Source: Saccharopolyspora shandongensis (GTDB taxonomy: Bacteria; Actinomycetota; Actinomycetes; Mycobacteriales; Pseudonocardiaceae). Taken from it: a DNA stretch of 53,561 nt. Positions within the stretch are counted from its first letter, which is position 1. The number at the start of each line of letters is the position of its first letter. The position numbers and the translations under genes were made by a program. Of the stretch, positions 41,719-51,160 are shown piece by piece. The notes under the pieces are model-generated. The model had not been told where the DNA came from and searched no databases. It saw nothing but the letters and a program-made list of their open reading frames with translations. The stretch covers positions 300,180 to 353,740 of the forward strand of contig NZ_FNOK01000002.1 of assembly GCF_900106995.1 (NCBI RefSeq). Reading direction: 5' to 3'.

Positions 41719-41809
41719 CGCGCTCGTCTCCCTCTGCTCAGGCAACTCGTTCCGAGCGAACGATGGCAGAGCGGTCCGACAACCGATCCGGGCGGCGGGC
41801 CTGCCGCGG

Positions 41810-42523
41810 CTAGATGCGCTCGAAGATCAGGTCGTGGATTTCGCGGCCCTCTTCGTGCGCCCGGTTCTCGAACTTCGTGACCGGTCGCCACTCCGGCCGC
41901 GGCGCCCAGCCGCCCGGCTCGTCGGCGTACCGGTTTCGCAGCTGCGGTTCCGCCTGGCAGACCTCCATCATCTGCTCGGCGTAGTTCTCCCAGTCCGTCG
42001 CGAGGTGCAGCACGCCGCCCGGCGCGAGCCGGGACGCGATCAGCCGAACCGAATCGGGCTGCACGAGGCGCCGCTTGTGGTGGCGCTTCTTCGGCCACGG
42101 GTCGGGGAAGTAGATGCGCACCTCGGCCAGCGACGCGGGCTCGATGTGGTCGCGCAGCAGCACGATCGCATCGCCGCGCAGCAACCGGAGGTTGGTGACC
42201 TCCAGCTTCTCGGCCCGCAGCATCAGCTGGGCCAGACCCGGCTTGTAGACCTCGACCGCCAGGTAGTTGGCGTCGGGCTGGGCGGCGACGAGCTGCGAGG
42301 TCGTCTCGCCCATGCCGGAGCCGATCTCCAGCACCGCCGGCGCGGAGCGACCGAACCAGGCCGCGAGGTCCAGCGGGCCCTCGGGCAGCGCGGTCACCTC
42401 GGAACCCAGCTCGGACCAGTGGCGATCCCAGGCGCGCTGCTGGCCCACCGTCATCCGCTCGCCGCGCTGGACGTAGCTGACGACGGTACGACGAAACGGA
42501 ACCTGCTGGTCAGAGGCATTCAC
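41810..42523 (-). CDS. trmB: tRNA (guanine-N7)-methyltransferase
   Basis: A 237-residue SAM methyltransferase that makes m7G46 in tRNA. The SAM loop LEIGSGMGETT, acidic AVEVYKPG, GDAIVLL and the family signature YFPDPWPKKRHHKRRLVQ with VRLIASRLAPGG are intact. TVVSYVQRGERMT near the N-terminus is the usual TrmB lead-in. Start ATG at 42523. It is followed by a conserved hypothetical gene on the same strand 74 bp upstream of its start. Confidence 0.93.
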   Translation of the reverse strand: MNASDQQVPFRRTVVSYVQRGERMTVGQQRAWDRHWSELGSEVTALPEGPLDLAAWFGRSAPAVLEIGSGMGETTSQLVAAQPDANYLAVEVYKPGLAQLMLRAEKLEVTNLRLLRGDAIVLLRDHIEPASLAEVRIYFPDPWPKKRHHKRRLVQPDSVRLIASRLAPGGVLHLATDWENYAEQMMEVCQAEPQLRNRYADEPGGWAPRPEWRPVTKFENRAHEEGREIHDLIFERI

Positions 42524-42597
42524 GGGGACTCAGTATCGCAAACCGGTGCTGGGCCCCGACGACCGAACCCACTCGTTCGGGAGCCGGGGCCGGTGGA

Positions 42598-43170
42598 TCA
42601 CCAGGATTCGATCTGCCCCAGCATCGACACCAGGCCGGTGGACCGCTTGACCGGCACCGGAACCGGCTCGCCCTCGCCGTGCGCCGGCACCACGTTCAGC
42701 CAGCCCCGGTGCTCGTCGGTCAGCACCACGGTGGTGGGCATCCGCATCGGTGCCCGGTCCGACGGCGCGAACTCCCAGTACCCGGCCTCGCCGATGCCGG
42801 CCCAGGGCACGAAGACCCAGCCCGGTCGCGTGCCGAGCACTGCGTGCGCCTCGTCCTCGATCTCGAACGCCGTTTTCCGCGATTCGATCTCGCCGCGATC
42901 GAGCGCCCGCAGCCACCACGGGGCGGGCAGTCGGCGCTTGGTGCCGTGCAGCTTGCGGAACAGTTCGAGCACCTGGTTTTCGGGCGCGGTGTGGATCCAG
43001 CTCCGCCGCAGCGATGCGGGTGTTGCCGCCTCCAGCGCGGGTGGGTGTGCTTCGGTGGCCAGCGACCATTCGAGCCTGGGCACCGGCTCCAGCTGGACGT
43101 CGTTCGTCGAACGAACTCGTGCACCGTCCTGCTGCGCCTGAACTGCCGGGATTTCCTTCGATTGCACCAT
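42598..43170 (-). CDS. Conserved hypothetical protein next to trmB
   Basis: A 190-residue soluble protein of unknown function. The first 45 residues are low-complexity; the rest is a compact alpha/beta region with WIHTAPENQVLELFRKLHG, PWWLRALDRGEIESRKTAF and RPGWVFVPWAGIGEAGYWEF. No signal peptide or membrane segment. AAGGGTGGG precedes the ATG at 43170; 23 further codons upstream are open but lack a ribosome site. It is in the same orientation as trmB, just upstream, and probably shares its promoter. Confidence 0.65.
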   Translation of the reverse strand: MVQSKEIPAVQAQQDGARVRSTNDVQLEPVPRLEWSLATEAHPPALEAATPASLRRSWIHTAPENQVLELFRKLHGTKRRLPAPWWLRALDRGEIESRKTAFEIEDEAHAVLGTRPGWVFVPWAGIGEAGYWEFAPSDRAPMRMPTTVVLTDEHRGWLNVVPAHGEGEPVPVPVKRSTGLVSMLGQIESW

Positions 43171-43313
43171 CGGCCCACCCTTCTGCTGTTGAGAAAGTCG
43201 CGAGCCACGAACTCGCCCTCGGCCAGCGCATGCCCCCAAGCGACGCTGGTTCGGGACATCCCTTACTCATGCCTTACCACAGCGAATACAAAGAATGACG
43301 CGAGCATGTTGAA

Positions 43314-43329
43314 TGTGTCAAAAGTCACA
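43314..43329. promoter_or_regulatory. CRP/GlxR-like binding site
   Basis: TGTGT-CAAAAG-TCACA matches the TGTGA-N6-TCACA consensus at 9 of 10 positions. It lies 74 bp before the start of the universal stress gene in an AT-rich stretch between divergent genes. Confidence 0.55.
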
Positions 43330-43402
43330 TGTTTACAACGTGTTCGGTCGATCCACCGCAGGTCGACTCGACAAGTCACCCGGATGCGGTTGGAGTGGAG
43401 GG

Positions 43403-43870
43403 GTGCCAGACCAGACGATCCAACAGGTGGAGATCGACGGCGGTGTCGTCGTCGGCGTGGACAGTTCCGCATCGTCGTTGCGCGCACTGATCGTGGCGGC
43501 GGCGGAGGCCCGGCGCCGCAGCGTTCCCTTGCACGTCGTGCGGGCTTGGAGCTTCCGGACCGCACCACGGCCGGCGGACTGCCCGCCGAACGTCGTGCCG
43601 AGCATGGACGAGTTCCAGCAGTCGGTCGAAGCGGACACGGAACGCATCGTGGCCAACAAGCTCGGCGAACACCCCGACCTACCGATCCACATACACGTCG
43701 TCCACTCGCCGTCGCCGCAGGCGCTGCTGTCGGCATCGCGGGGAGCGGACCTGCTGGTCGTGGGTCACCGCGGGCGTGGCGGGTTCGCGGGCCTGATGCT
43801 GGGCTCGGTGGCCGAGCAATGCGTCCGGCACGCGGCCTGCCCGGTCCTGGTGGTCCGCCCCAGCGTCTGA
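43403..43870 (+). CDS. Universal stress protein (UspA family)
   Basis: A 155-residue Usp domain. VVVGVDSSASSLRAL starts the fold, and the ATP-binding motif G-x2-G-x9-G-S appears as GHRGRGGFAGLMLGS followed by VAEQCVRHAACPVLVVRP. It is therefore likely an ATP-binding type. Start GTG at 43403 behind a GGAGTGGAGG purine run. A CRP-like site upstream fits cAMP-linked control of such proteins in actinobacteria. Monocistronic, with its own terminator. Confidence 0.88.
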   Translation: MPDQTIQQVEIDGGVVVGVDSSASSLRALIVAAAEARRRSVPLHVVRAWSFRTAPRPADCPPNVVPSMDEFQQSVEADTERIVANKLGEHPDLPIHIHVVHSPSPQALLSASRGADLLVVGHRGRGGFAGLMLGSVAEQCVRHAACPVLVVRPSV

Positions 43871-43922
43871 CGCGGGACGCCGCGCGAGGTCGGCGGAGCC
43901 GCTGCGGTCATGCAGAAAGCAC

Positions 43923-43960
43923 AGGGCCCGGGCCATCCCCCGAATGACAGCCCGGGCCCT
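43923..43960 (+). terminator. Terminator hairpin of the universal stress gene
   Basis: A perfect 11-bp stem AGGGCCCGGGC (43923-43933 with 43950-43960), 16-nt loop, 52 bp after the stop. Confidence 0.7.
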
Positions 43961-44238
43961 CCCCCGTCCCGACCGCCGGCGCCCCCGAGCGCTTTGCAGT
44001 CGGTCGAATTCGGTTGTGCTAGTCGGCCCCGTCGTCAGCCTCGCGCGGTGTCCACTGCGGACCCTGCGTGCCGCACGCACCGGGAGGCGACTTCTGCGGC
44101 TCGATCTTGCCGCTGATCCTATCGGTTGACGTGATCAGACTCTCGGCCGGGCCGGGTAACGTTTTGCTATCCCGCGCCCAACTGGGCATTTCTATAGTTG
44201 ATCATGAAAGGTTCCGCAGCTGCTTGGGTTCTCGCTGG
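43961..44238. other. Intergenic region between convergent genes
   Basis: No gene seen. GC falls toward the right end, where two promoter-like words occur (GGTTGACGTGATCAG near 44123 and CTATAGTTGATCATGAAAGG near 44193), but spacing does not give a convincing promoter and no ORF with a ribosome site follows. Possibly an unannotated small RNA or a relic. Confidence 0.35.
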
Positions 44239-44964
44239 TCAGGCGTCGCGCCGCTGAACGATGATCAAAGCGATCACCCACAGGACCACCGCGACGGCCG
44301 CGAAGTAGGCCAGCGCGCCCCACGGCCCGAACGGCATGTCGCCCGCCCCGTCGGCGCCCGAGAGGAAGTGGCCGGCGGCGTTGAACGGCATCCACTTCTG
44401 CACGTCGGCGCCGATCTTCGGGATCAGTCCGACCAGGCTCTCCACCAGCAGCGGCCAGAGCAGCAGCAGGGCGACGACACCGGCCGTCTGCCGCAGCATG
44501 GCGCCGACCGCGACCGCCAGCACCGCGCCGATCGCGAACACCAGGCCGACTCCGGCGACCTGGCGCCAGTCGTCGCTCGTGGCGAAGGCGAGATCCGCGC
44601 CCGGCGCCAGCAGCTTCGCGGCTCCCCACGAGCCGAACGCGGCCACCTCGCCGATGATCAGCGCCACCAGCGCGACGACGACCGTCTTGGCCAGCAGCGC
44701 GGCGGTCCGGTTCGGCACCGCCTGGAAGGTCGCCCGGATCGTGCCGAACCGGTACTCGGTGGTGATCGACAACGCGGCGAGCACGAGGACCACCATCAGA
44801 CCGAACTGGTAGCCGGCCTGCGTCATCGACAGCGACATCTCGTTCTCGACCAGGGACGCGAACAGCGTCGCGAAGCCGATGGTCAACGCCAGCGCGAGGA
44901 AGGTGCACCACCACGGCGACCGGGTGGAGAAGAGCTTGATCCGTTCGACGGCGAGCAGGGTCAT
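44239..44964 (-). CDS. ABC-2-type exporter permease
   Basis: A 241-residue membrane protein with six predicted helices. The N-terminal ERIKLFSTRSPWW segment and the first-loop TTEYRFGTIRATFQAVPNR are typical of the ABC-2 permease partner of ABC exporters (the TTEYRxGTI motif). It overlaps the ATPase gene by 4 bp (44961-44964) and forms the transport channel. The substrate is unknown. Confidence 0.88.
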   Translation of the reverse strand: MTLLAVERIKLFSTRSPWWCTFLALALTIGFATLFASLVENEMSLSMTQAGYQFGLMVVLVLAALSITTEYRFGTIRATFQAVPNRTAALLAKTVVVALVALIIGEVAAFGSWGAAKLLAPGADLAFATSDDWRQVAGVGLVFAIGAVLAVAVGAMLRQTAGVVALLLLWPLLVESLVGLIPKIGADVQKWMPFNAAGHFLSGADGAGDMPFGPWGALAYFAAVAVVLWVIALIIVQRRDA

Positions 44965-45908
44965 CGGGCCACCCCCGAGGTGTTCAGCGCGGACGCGGCG
45001 GCGCCGAGATTGGTCTGGTATTCAACGGCGTTGCCGGTCATCTGCATGAAGGCCTCCTCCAGCGAGCTCCGCTGCGCGGTGAGCTCGTGCAGGACGATCC
45101 CGTGCTGCGCGGCGAGTTCGCCGATCTGCTCGGTCTCGGCCTCCTCGACGACCAGCGTGTCCTGGGCCGTCGACCGCACGCTCAGCCCCTGCGCGCTGAC
45201 CAGCTGCTGCAGCTGCTCCGCCCGCGGCGAGCGCACCAGCACGCCCTGGGTGCCGGCGTTGTCCACGAACTGCTGGGTGCTGCACTGCGCGATCAGCTCG
45301 CCGCGGCCGATCACCACCAGTTCCTCGGCCGTCAGGGCCATTTCGGACAGCAGGTGGCTGGAGACGAACACGGAGCGCCCTTCGGCGGCCAGGCCCTGCA
45401 TGAACCGCCGGATCCAGTGGATGCCCTCCGGGTCCAGCCCGTTCACCGGCTCGTCGAACAACAGGATCTTCGGGTCGCCGAGCAGGGCGGTCGCGATCCC
45501 GAGCCGCTGCGACATGCCCAGCGAGAAGCCGCCCGCCTTGCGGTTCGCGACCTCCTCCAGACCGACCATGCCGAGGACCTCGTCGACGCGCTTCGCGGGC
45601 AGGCCGTTGGACTTCGCCAGCCACAGCAGGTGGGTGCGTGCCGACCTGTTGGGGTGCACCCACTTCGCGTCGAGCAGCGCGCCCACGGTGCGCAGCGGGT
45701 TCTTCAGCTCGCGGTAGGGCTTGCCGTCGATGCGCACCTCACCGGACGTCGGCCGGTCCAGGCCGAGCATCATGCGCATGGTGGTGGACTTGCCTGCCCC
45801 GTTGGGGCCGAGGAAACCCGTGACCCGGCCGGGCTTCACGGTGAACGACAGGTTGTTCACCGCGACTTTCGGGCCGTAGCGCTTGGTGAGGCCGATCGCC
45901 TCGATCAT
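44961..45908 (-). CDS. ABC-2 exporter ATPase (DrrA/NatA-like)
   Basis: A 315-residue ATPase: Walker A GPNGAGKST, a signature of the form FSLGMSQRLG, Walker B ILLFDEPVNGLDPEG and H-loop SSHLLSE. A C-terminal extension (about 220-315) with VVEEAETEQIGELAAQHG and RSSLEEAFMQMTG is typical of DrrA-like drug or lantibiotic exporters. AGGAGT before the ATG at 45908 sets the start. Operon with the permease; a two-component system lies 1 kb upstream on the same strand. Confidence 0.92.
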   Translation of the reverse strand: MIEAIGLTKRYGPKVAVNNLSFTVKPGRVTGFLGPNGAGKSTTMRMMLGLDRPTSGEVRIDGKPYRELKNPLRTVGALLDAKWVHPNRSARTHLLWLAKSNGLPAKRVDEVLGMVGLEEVANRKAGGFSLGMSQRLGIATALLGDPKILLFDEPVNGLDPEGIHWIRRFMQGLAAEGRSVFVSSHLLSEMALTAEELVVIGRGELIAQCSTQQFVDNAGTQGVLVRSPRAEQLQQLVSAQGLSVRSTAQDTLVVEEAETEQIGELAAQHGIVLHELTAQRSSLEEAFMQMTGNAVEYQTNLGAAASALNTSGVAR

Positions 45909-46076
45909 GATCACTCCTGTAAGCCGACAATGCCGCGGCCCAACCGGGCCACATCGCAAAGCGTGCCCGGCGGGCCCGTGCGCCTGCATCGGACCAGCGT
46001 CTGGACCTCGGGTCAGACCTGAGTCGTAGTCAACCCCGTCCTACAGGATGACGGCCTCAGGGGTGTCCCGGAGGTC

Positions 46077-46880
46077 TCACCGGAACCAGCGGTCCAGGAC
46101 CGCCGCCAGCCCGTCCTCGGCGACCGGCCCGGTGACCTCGTCGGCCGCGGCGCGCACGATCTCCACCGCCTGCCCCATCGCGACGCCGTGCGCCGCCCAG
46201 CGCAGCATCTCGATGTCGTTGTCCCCGTCACCGGCGGCGAAGGTGTCCTCGCTCGCGATGCCCAGCTCGGCGCGCAGCTTCTCCAGCGCCGCGCCCTTGG
46301 TCACGCCTTCCGGCACCACGGTGACCCACGGCTCGTAGTGGTCCACGGTGTAGGTGCAGTTGGGCAGCTGAACCCCGGTCATCGCTGCTAGGAGCTCGGC
46401 GGGCTCGTGATCCACCCAGTTCGCGATCAGCCGGGGCACCGGGTGGTCGACGAGCTCGTCCAGTGTGGCCAGCTGCTGCGGGCCGTGCAGCTCGTCCTCG
46501 GGGAACTTGCTGGTCACCAGGCTGCCGGCGCCGATGTCCTCGCTCGCGAAGATCGCCCCGGGGAGCCGCCTGGTCAGTTCGTTGAGCACCGGCCCCGGTT
46601 CGAACGTCTCGATCGACACGGGTTCCCGCGTCGCCACGTCGACCCGCACCGCTCCGTTGGAGCACAACGCGAACCCGCTGGTCAGCTCCAGCCCATCCAG
46701 GATCGGCAGGGTGCCGAGCGTGCTCCGGCCGGTCGACACCACGACCTGGGCGCCCGCTTCGACCGCGCGGCGCACCGCGGCCTTGACCGCCGCGGAAATC
46801 GCTTGGGTGGCGGGATCGAGCATGGTTCCGTCGATGTCGAGGGCGATGAGTCGGGGTTTCCACGCGGCGTCGCTCACCAC
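46077..46880 (-). CDS. Cof-type HAD phosphatase
   Basis: A 267-residue HAD-superfamily hydrolase. Motif I ALDIDGTMLD with nucleophile D15 and D17, motif II STGRS, a Cof-type cap (about 85-190), the Lys of EGVTKGAALE and motif IV GDGDNDIEML are intact. It likely dephosphorylates sugar phosphates or nucleotides. The start is GTG at 46880. It stands between the ABC-2 operon and a two-component operon on the same strand. Confidence 0.88.
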   Translation of the reverse strand: MVSDAAWKPRLIALDIDGTMLDPATQAISAAVKAAVRRAVEAGAQVVVSTGRSTLGTLPILDGLELTSGFALCSNGAVRVDVATREPVSIETFEPGPVLNELTRRLPGAIFASEDIGAGSLVTSKFPEDELHGPQQLATLDELVDHPVPRLIANWVDHEPAELLAAMTGVQLPNCTYTVDHYEPWVTVVPEGVTKGAALEKLRAELGIASEDTFAAGDGDNDIEMLRWAAHGVAMGQAVEIVRAAADEVTGPVAEDGLAAVLDRWFR

Positions 46881-46929
46881 CGCAGGCTAGCCGCCCACCA
46901 GCGCGTTCGTGGGTGGCTGGAGGCGCAAT

Positions 46930-47586
46930 TCACGCCTCGCCCGGTTTGACCAGACCGGTTTCGTATGCGAGCACCACGGCCTGCACCCGGTCCCTGACGT
47001 CCAATTTGGACAGAATGCGGCCGAGGTGGGTCTTCACGGTGGCCTCGGACAGGAACAGCGTGCCCGCGATCTCGGCGTTCGACAGTCCTTTCGCGACCAG
47101 CACCAGCACCTCCCGCTCCCGCTCGGTCAGCACGTCGAGCACCGACGCGTCCCGCAGCTGGCCGCCGCGCTCGCCGAGGAACCGGTCGAGCAGCCGCTTG
47201 GTGACGCTGGGCGCGACCACCGCGTCGCCGCTGGCCACCGAGCGCACCGCTGTGACCAGGCTCTCCGGCGGGGCGTCCTTGAGCAGAAATCCGCTGGCTC
47301 CGTTGCGCAGCGCGGAAAGCGCGTACTCGTCCAGGTCGAAGGTCGTCATCACCAGGACCTTCGCGCTGTCCGCCGCGACGATCCGGCGGGTCGCCTCGAC
47401 ACCGTCGAGCACCGGCATCCGGACGTCCATCAGCACCACGTCCGGCCGCAGCCGCTCCGCGAGCTCGATCGCCTCTTCGCCGTTGCCCGCCTCGCCGACG
47501 ACCTCCAGGTCATCCTGCGCGTCGAGGACCATCCGGAAGCCCATGCGCATCAGTTCCTGGTCGTCCACCAGCAGCACCCGCACCAT
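46930..47586 (-). CDS. NarL/LuxR-family response regulator
   Basis: A 218-residue regulator, similar to the one at 32854-33510. Receiver DDQ, phospho-Asp in VLMDVRMPV, TTFD, LLKD. Helix-turn-helix LTEREREVLVLVAKGLSNAE, IAGTLFLSEATVKTHLGRIL. It is paired with the kinase 35 bp upstream and is likely to act on the ABC-2 exporter that follows the HAD gene (position only). Confidence 0.92.
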   Translation of the reverse strand: MVRVLLVDDQELMRMGFRMVLDAQDDLEVVGEAGNGEEAIELAERLRPDVVLMDVRMPVLDGVEATRRIVAADSAKVLVMTTFDLDEYALSALRNGASGFLLKDAPPESLVTAVRSVASGDAVVAPSVTKRLLDRFLGERGGQLRDASVLDVLTEREREVLVLVAKGLSNAEIAGTLFLSEATVKTHLGRILSKLDVRDRVQAVVLAYETGLVKPGEA

Positions 47587-47621
47587 GCCGTAACCCTATC
47601 CGAGCTGCGGTTTCGGAGATC

Positions 47622-48845
47622 TCAGCGTCCTTTCTCGGCCGACGACCCGGGCTGCGCGTTCGGGTCGAGCGGCAGCACCGCGTGCACCCGCCAGCCGCCC
47701 TCGGGCCGCGGGCCGGCCGCCAGCGTGCCGCCGTAGACCGCGGCGCGCTCCCGCATGCCGATGAGCCCGTTGCCGCCCGAGGCCAGCCCGGTCGGCTCCT
47801 TCCGCATCCCGTCGTCCAGCACCTCGATCTCGATGCGCTGCCCGTCGTTGTCCACCCGGACCGAGGCCGTGGTGCCCGTGCCGCCGTGCTTGACCACGTT
47901 GGTCAGCGATTCCTGCACGATCCGGTAGACGCTGAGCCCGATCCTGGTCGGCAGCCCGGCGAAATCGCCGGTCAGCTCCATCGACACCGCGAGCCCGAGG
48001 CCGCGCACCCGGTTCACCAGGTCGCTGAGGTCCGCGGCGGTGGGCTGCGGGATGCGGCCGGGGTCCTGCTCGTCGCTGTCGCGCAGCACGCCGAGCAGGC
48101 TGCGCAGTTCGCCGAGGGCCTCGCGGCCGGTGCTGCCGATCGCCTGCAACGCACGCTCGGCGAGATCCGGGTTGCTGCGCAGGGCGTATCCGGCGCCATC
48201 GGCCTGCGTCACCATCACGCTGACCGAATGCGCCAGCACGTCGTGGATTTCCCGGGCGATCCGGTTGCGCTCCTCGGCGACGGCGATGCGGGCCTGCTGA
48301 TCGCGTTCGAACTCCAGGTTGCGCAGCCGCCTCTCCACCTCGGCGTGGTACGCGCGGCGGGCGCCGATGAATTCGCCTAGCACCCAGCAGAAGCCGGCCA
48401 GCATGACGAAGAAGAGCACCTGGACGAAGATCAGCCCGGCGAGGTTCCCCTCCCGCTGGCCACCGGTGAACAGCCGCGCCAGGTAGAAAGCGCCGGTCAG
48501 AGCGGTGTAGAGCGCCGCGATCCGGCGTCCCTCGCAGGCGACCAGGGTGTAGATCATCATGCACGGCGCGATGAGGGCCATGGTCGAGCCGGCGCCGGTG
48601 TTGGCGACCGACATGATCGCCATGCCGAGCAGCGTGACGTACGCCGATGGCACCGGCCAGATGCGCCGCACCGCCAGCGGCACGGTCAGCAGCACCCCGG
48701 CCACGGCGTACAGCCAGGCGGGCATGCCGATCGTGGGCTCGCCCTCGACGTCGAGCTCTCCCAGGTGCACGAGCAGCATGAAGGTGGCGATCCCGCTGTC
48801 GCCGACCAACGGGCGCGCCCGCAACCAGAGGCTCAGTTTCCGCAC
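47622..48845 (-). CDS. Sensor histidine kinase (HisKA_3), DesK-like
   Basis: A 407-residue kinase. Five or six N-terminal helices (about 20-165) are followed by a linker helix, the HisKA_3 domain with the phosphorylated His in REIHDVLAHSVSVMV, and an HATPase_c domain (VVQESLTNVVKH; DDGMRKEP; GGNGLIGMRERAAVYGG). The topology matches DesK/LiaS-like kinases that sense membrane or envelope changes. It is divergent from the dynamin operon across 227 bp. Confidence 0.92.
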   Translation of the reverse strand: MRKLSLWLRARPLVGDSGIATFMLLVHLGELDVEGEPTIGMPAWLYAVAGVLLTVPLAVRRIWPVPSAYVTLLGMAIMSVANTGAGSTMALIAPCMMIYTLVACEGRRIAALYTALTGAFYLARLFTGGQREGNLAGLIFVQVLFFVMLAGFCWVLGEFIGARRAYHAEVERRLRNLEFERDQQARIAVAEERNRIAREIHDVLAHSVSVMVTQADGAGYALRSNPDLAERALQAIGSTGREALGELRSLLGVLRDSDEQDPGRIPQPTAADLSDLVNRVRGLGLAVSMELTGDFAGLPTRIGLSVYRIVQESLTNVVKHGGTGTTASVRVDNDGQRIEIEVLDDGMRKEPTGLASGGNGLIGMRERAAVYGGTLAAGPRPEGGWRVHAVLPLDPNAQPGSSAEKGR

Positions 48846-49072
48846 TTGGCGAGGTTATGCGCAGGATCCGTGGTCCGGCGTCATCCCACGGGCTCGACCC
48901 GGGTCAGCCTCAGGTCGCACCCACGCGCGCCGTCCGGGTGCGCTTCGTCACGGCGGGGATTCCGGCCGCGGCCTGCTGGGCCGGCCCGGTGATCGCGCGC
49001 ACTTGGTCCGGTTCGGCGCGGGTGCGTGGCAGGATGTAGCGCGCAGCGAGTCGCACGATCGGGAAGGTCGGA

Positions 49073-50629
49073 TTGAGTACGGCAACCGAGCAGCAGCACT
49101 GGCCTGGCCCGCTATCCGCGGCGGTCGCCCGGGTGTGCACCGGGTTGCAGCCGCAGGTGTCCGAGCGGACCGCGGCCGGCTTCGCCGAGGTGTTGCGCAG
49201 GTTGTCCGCGCCGCTGCAGGTGGCCGTCGCGGGCCGGATCAAGTCCGGCAAGTCCACACTGGTCAACGCGCTGATCGGGCGCCGGGTCGCGCCCACCGAC
49301 GTGGGCGAGTGCACTCGGTTGGTCACCCGCTTCCAGTACGGCACCGTGGACCGCGTCGAGGTCGTCTTCCACGACGGCAAGAAGCAGGCCGTGCCCTTCG
49401 ACGCCGACGGCGGCATCCCGGCCGACCTGGGCGTGGACATCGACGAGGTCTCGCACCTGGAGGCCTACCTGACCAACGCGGTGCTGCGCGACCTGACGGT
49501 GATCGACACCCCCGGGCTCGGTTCGCTGGACGCCGCGTCCGTGGCGCGCACCGAGGAACTGCTGGGCACCCGCAAGGAGGACGACGACGCTGCCGACGCC
49601 GACTCCGATCTCGATCCGGTGTCGCGCAACGCGGTCGCGGGCGCCGAGGCCGTCCTCTACGTGGTGACGCAGGGCGTCCGGGCCGACGACGAGCAGGCCC
49701 TGGCCGCGTTCACCGCCGCCACCGCCAGCCGGGAAGCCGGGCCGGTCAACGCGATCGCGGTGCTGAACAAGGCCGACACCATCGAGCCGAGCTCGGTCGA
49801 GGACTCGGGCGGCGAGGTGTGGAAGGCCGCGTCGCTGCTCGCGGAGAAGCAGGCCCAGCTGCTCAAGCCCAAGGTCGCCGACGTGCTGCCGGTGATCGGC
49901 CTGCTCGCGGAAACCGCCGAGTCCGGCGAGTTCACCGCCGCCGACGCGGAGGCGCTGCGCGGCCTCGCCCAGCTGGACGAGGCGACCCGCGAAACCCTGC
50001 TGCTGTCCGCGGACATGTTCACCAGCTGGGAGTGCGACGTGCCGGCCGGCACCCGCAACCGGTTGCTGGAGCGGATGGACCTCTTCGGGATTCGGAGCGC
50101 GCTGGAGTCGATCGACGCCGACCCGGAGATCACCGCGGGCGCGCTGCGGCGGCGGCTGCTGGATTCCTCCGGGCTGGCTTCGGTGCTGAACCGGCTGGAC
50201 ACGGTGTTCCGGGCGCGGGCCGACGGGATCAAGGCCGCGGCGGCGCTGGCCTCGGTGACCGCGCTCGCGCACGCCTCCGGCGACCAGGGCGAGCGGCAGC
50301 GGGTGCACGACGCGATCGAGGTGCTGCTGGCCAAGCCGGAGGCGCACCAGCTCCGGGTGCTGGAGGCGTTGACGCTGGTCGCGGCCGGTGCGGTGGCGAT
50401 GCCTGCGGATCTGGCCGAGGAAGTGATGCGGGTCGGCAGCAGCAACGACGTCGGCGAGCAGCTCGGCCTGCCCGGTCGGCACCGCAACGAGCTGACGGAC
50501 TACGCGCTGGAGCGGGCGAACTGGTGGCGCTCGTTCTCGTCGTTCGGCGCCACACCCGCGCAGAGCCGCATCGCGCACGTGGTGCACCGGGCGTACTTCT
50601 TGATCTGGCAGCAGCTGCGGTCCGGGTGA
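49073..50629 (+). CDS. Dynamin-family GTPase 1
   Basis: A 518-residue dynamin-like protein. GTPase motifs: G1 GRIKSGKST (about 54-62), G3 DTPGLGS, G4 LNKAD. An acidic insert, RKEDDDAADADSDLDP, follows G3. The remainder is mostly helical with no transmembrane segment, so it would need a partner to reach the membrane. Start TTG at 49073 behind GGAAGG. Its TGA overlaps the ATG of the GrpE-like gene by one base. With the second dynamin gene downstream it resembles paired bacterial dynamins that act at the membrane. Confidence 0.88.
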   Translation: MSTATEQQHWPGPLSAAVARVCTGLQPQVSERTAAGFAEVLRRLSAPLQVAVAGRIKSGKSTLVNALIGRRVAPTDVGECTRLVTRFQYGTVDRVEVVFHDGKKQAVPFDADGGIPADLGVDIDEVSHLEAYLTNAVLRDLTVIDTPGLGSLDAASVARTEELLGTRKEDDDAADADSDLDPVSRNAVAGAEAVLYVVTQGVRADDEQALAAFTAATASREAGPVNAIAVLNKADTIEPSSVEDSGGEVWKAASLLAEKQAQLLKPKVADVLPVIGLLAETAESGEFTAADAEALRGLAQLDEATRETLLLSADMFTSWECDVPAGTRNRLLERMDLFGIRSALESIDADPEITAGALRRRLLDSSGLASVLNRLDTVFRARADGIKAAAALASVTALAHASGDQGERQRVHDAIEVLLAKPEAHQLRVLEALTLVAAGAVAMPADLAEEVMRVGSSNDVGEQLGLPGRHRNELTDYALERANWWRSFSSFGATPAQSRIAHVVHRAYFLIWQQLRSG

Positions 50630-51093
50630 TGGAAATGCGGGGCTGGCGGCGCAAGAAATCACCTGAAAGTGGAACCGGTGATGTTCCCGTCGCGTCCGAT
50701 CCGGACGAGGGCACGGCAGTTGCCCCGGACGCCGACGCAGAGGTGGAAACCGACATGACCGCCGTGACCAGCGATGTCGTCATAGATCACCTGGATCGCG
50801 CGCTGACCGAGCGGGCAACGCTGATCCAGCTGTGCATGTACGCGATGGACCGGGCGCGCAGCGCGGGAGTGGTGGAGCGGCTGTCCGAGGGGCTGAGCGG
50901 CATCGGCGTTTCGGCGCTGCGACCGGACGGCACCCGCTTCGACCCGGCGCACCACGAGGCCGGCGGCATCACGCCCACAGACGACCCGTCCCTGGACGGC
51001 GTGATCGCCGAGACCGAGGTGCTGGGCTTCGCCGACCGGGACCGCGTGCTGCGCGCGCCGGTGGTGACCGTTTACCAGCTGCGGCAGCAGTGA
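50629..51093 (+). CDS. GrpE-like nucleotide-exchange-factor protein
   Basis: A 154-residue protein. The first 45 residues are acidic and disordered. A short helix follows (HLDRALTERATLIQLCMYAMDRA), then a GrpE-type beta domain: GVSALRPDGTRFDPAHHEAG and GVIAETEVLGFADRDRVLRA end in VVTVYQ. The long GrpE dimer helix is much reduced. GrpE normally resets Hsp70 proteins; here it sits between two dynamin genes, which suggests an Hsp70-like partner gene elsewhere or just outside the operon. Start ATG at 50629, coupled to the first dynamin gene. Confidence 0.75.
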   Translation: MEMRGWRRKKSPESGTGDVPVASDPDEGTAVAPDADAEVETDMTAVTSDVVIDHLDRALTERATLIQLCMYAMDRARSAGVVERLSEGLSGIGVSALRPDGTRFDPAHHEAGGITPTDDPSLDGVIAETEVLGFADRDRVLRAPVVTVYQLRQQ

Positions 51094-51160
51094 TGCCTGC
51101 GGCTCCGACGATTTCGCGGGGGACCGCCGTCTGCGGCGGGATTCGAGAGGAGCGAGGCGC

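Noticed and set aside
44068..45717. A 549-residue plus-strand ORF over the ABC-2 operon
   Set aside because: Low-complexity shadow frame opposite a well-supported ATPase and permease.
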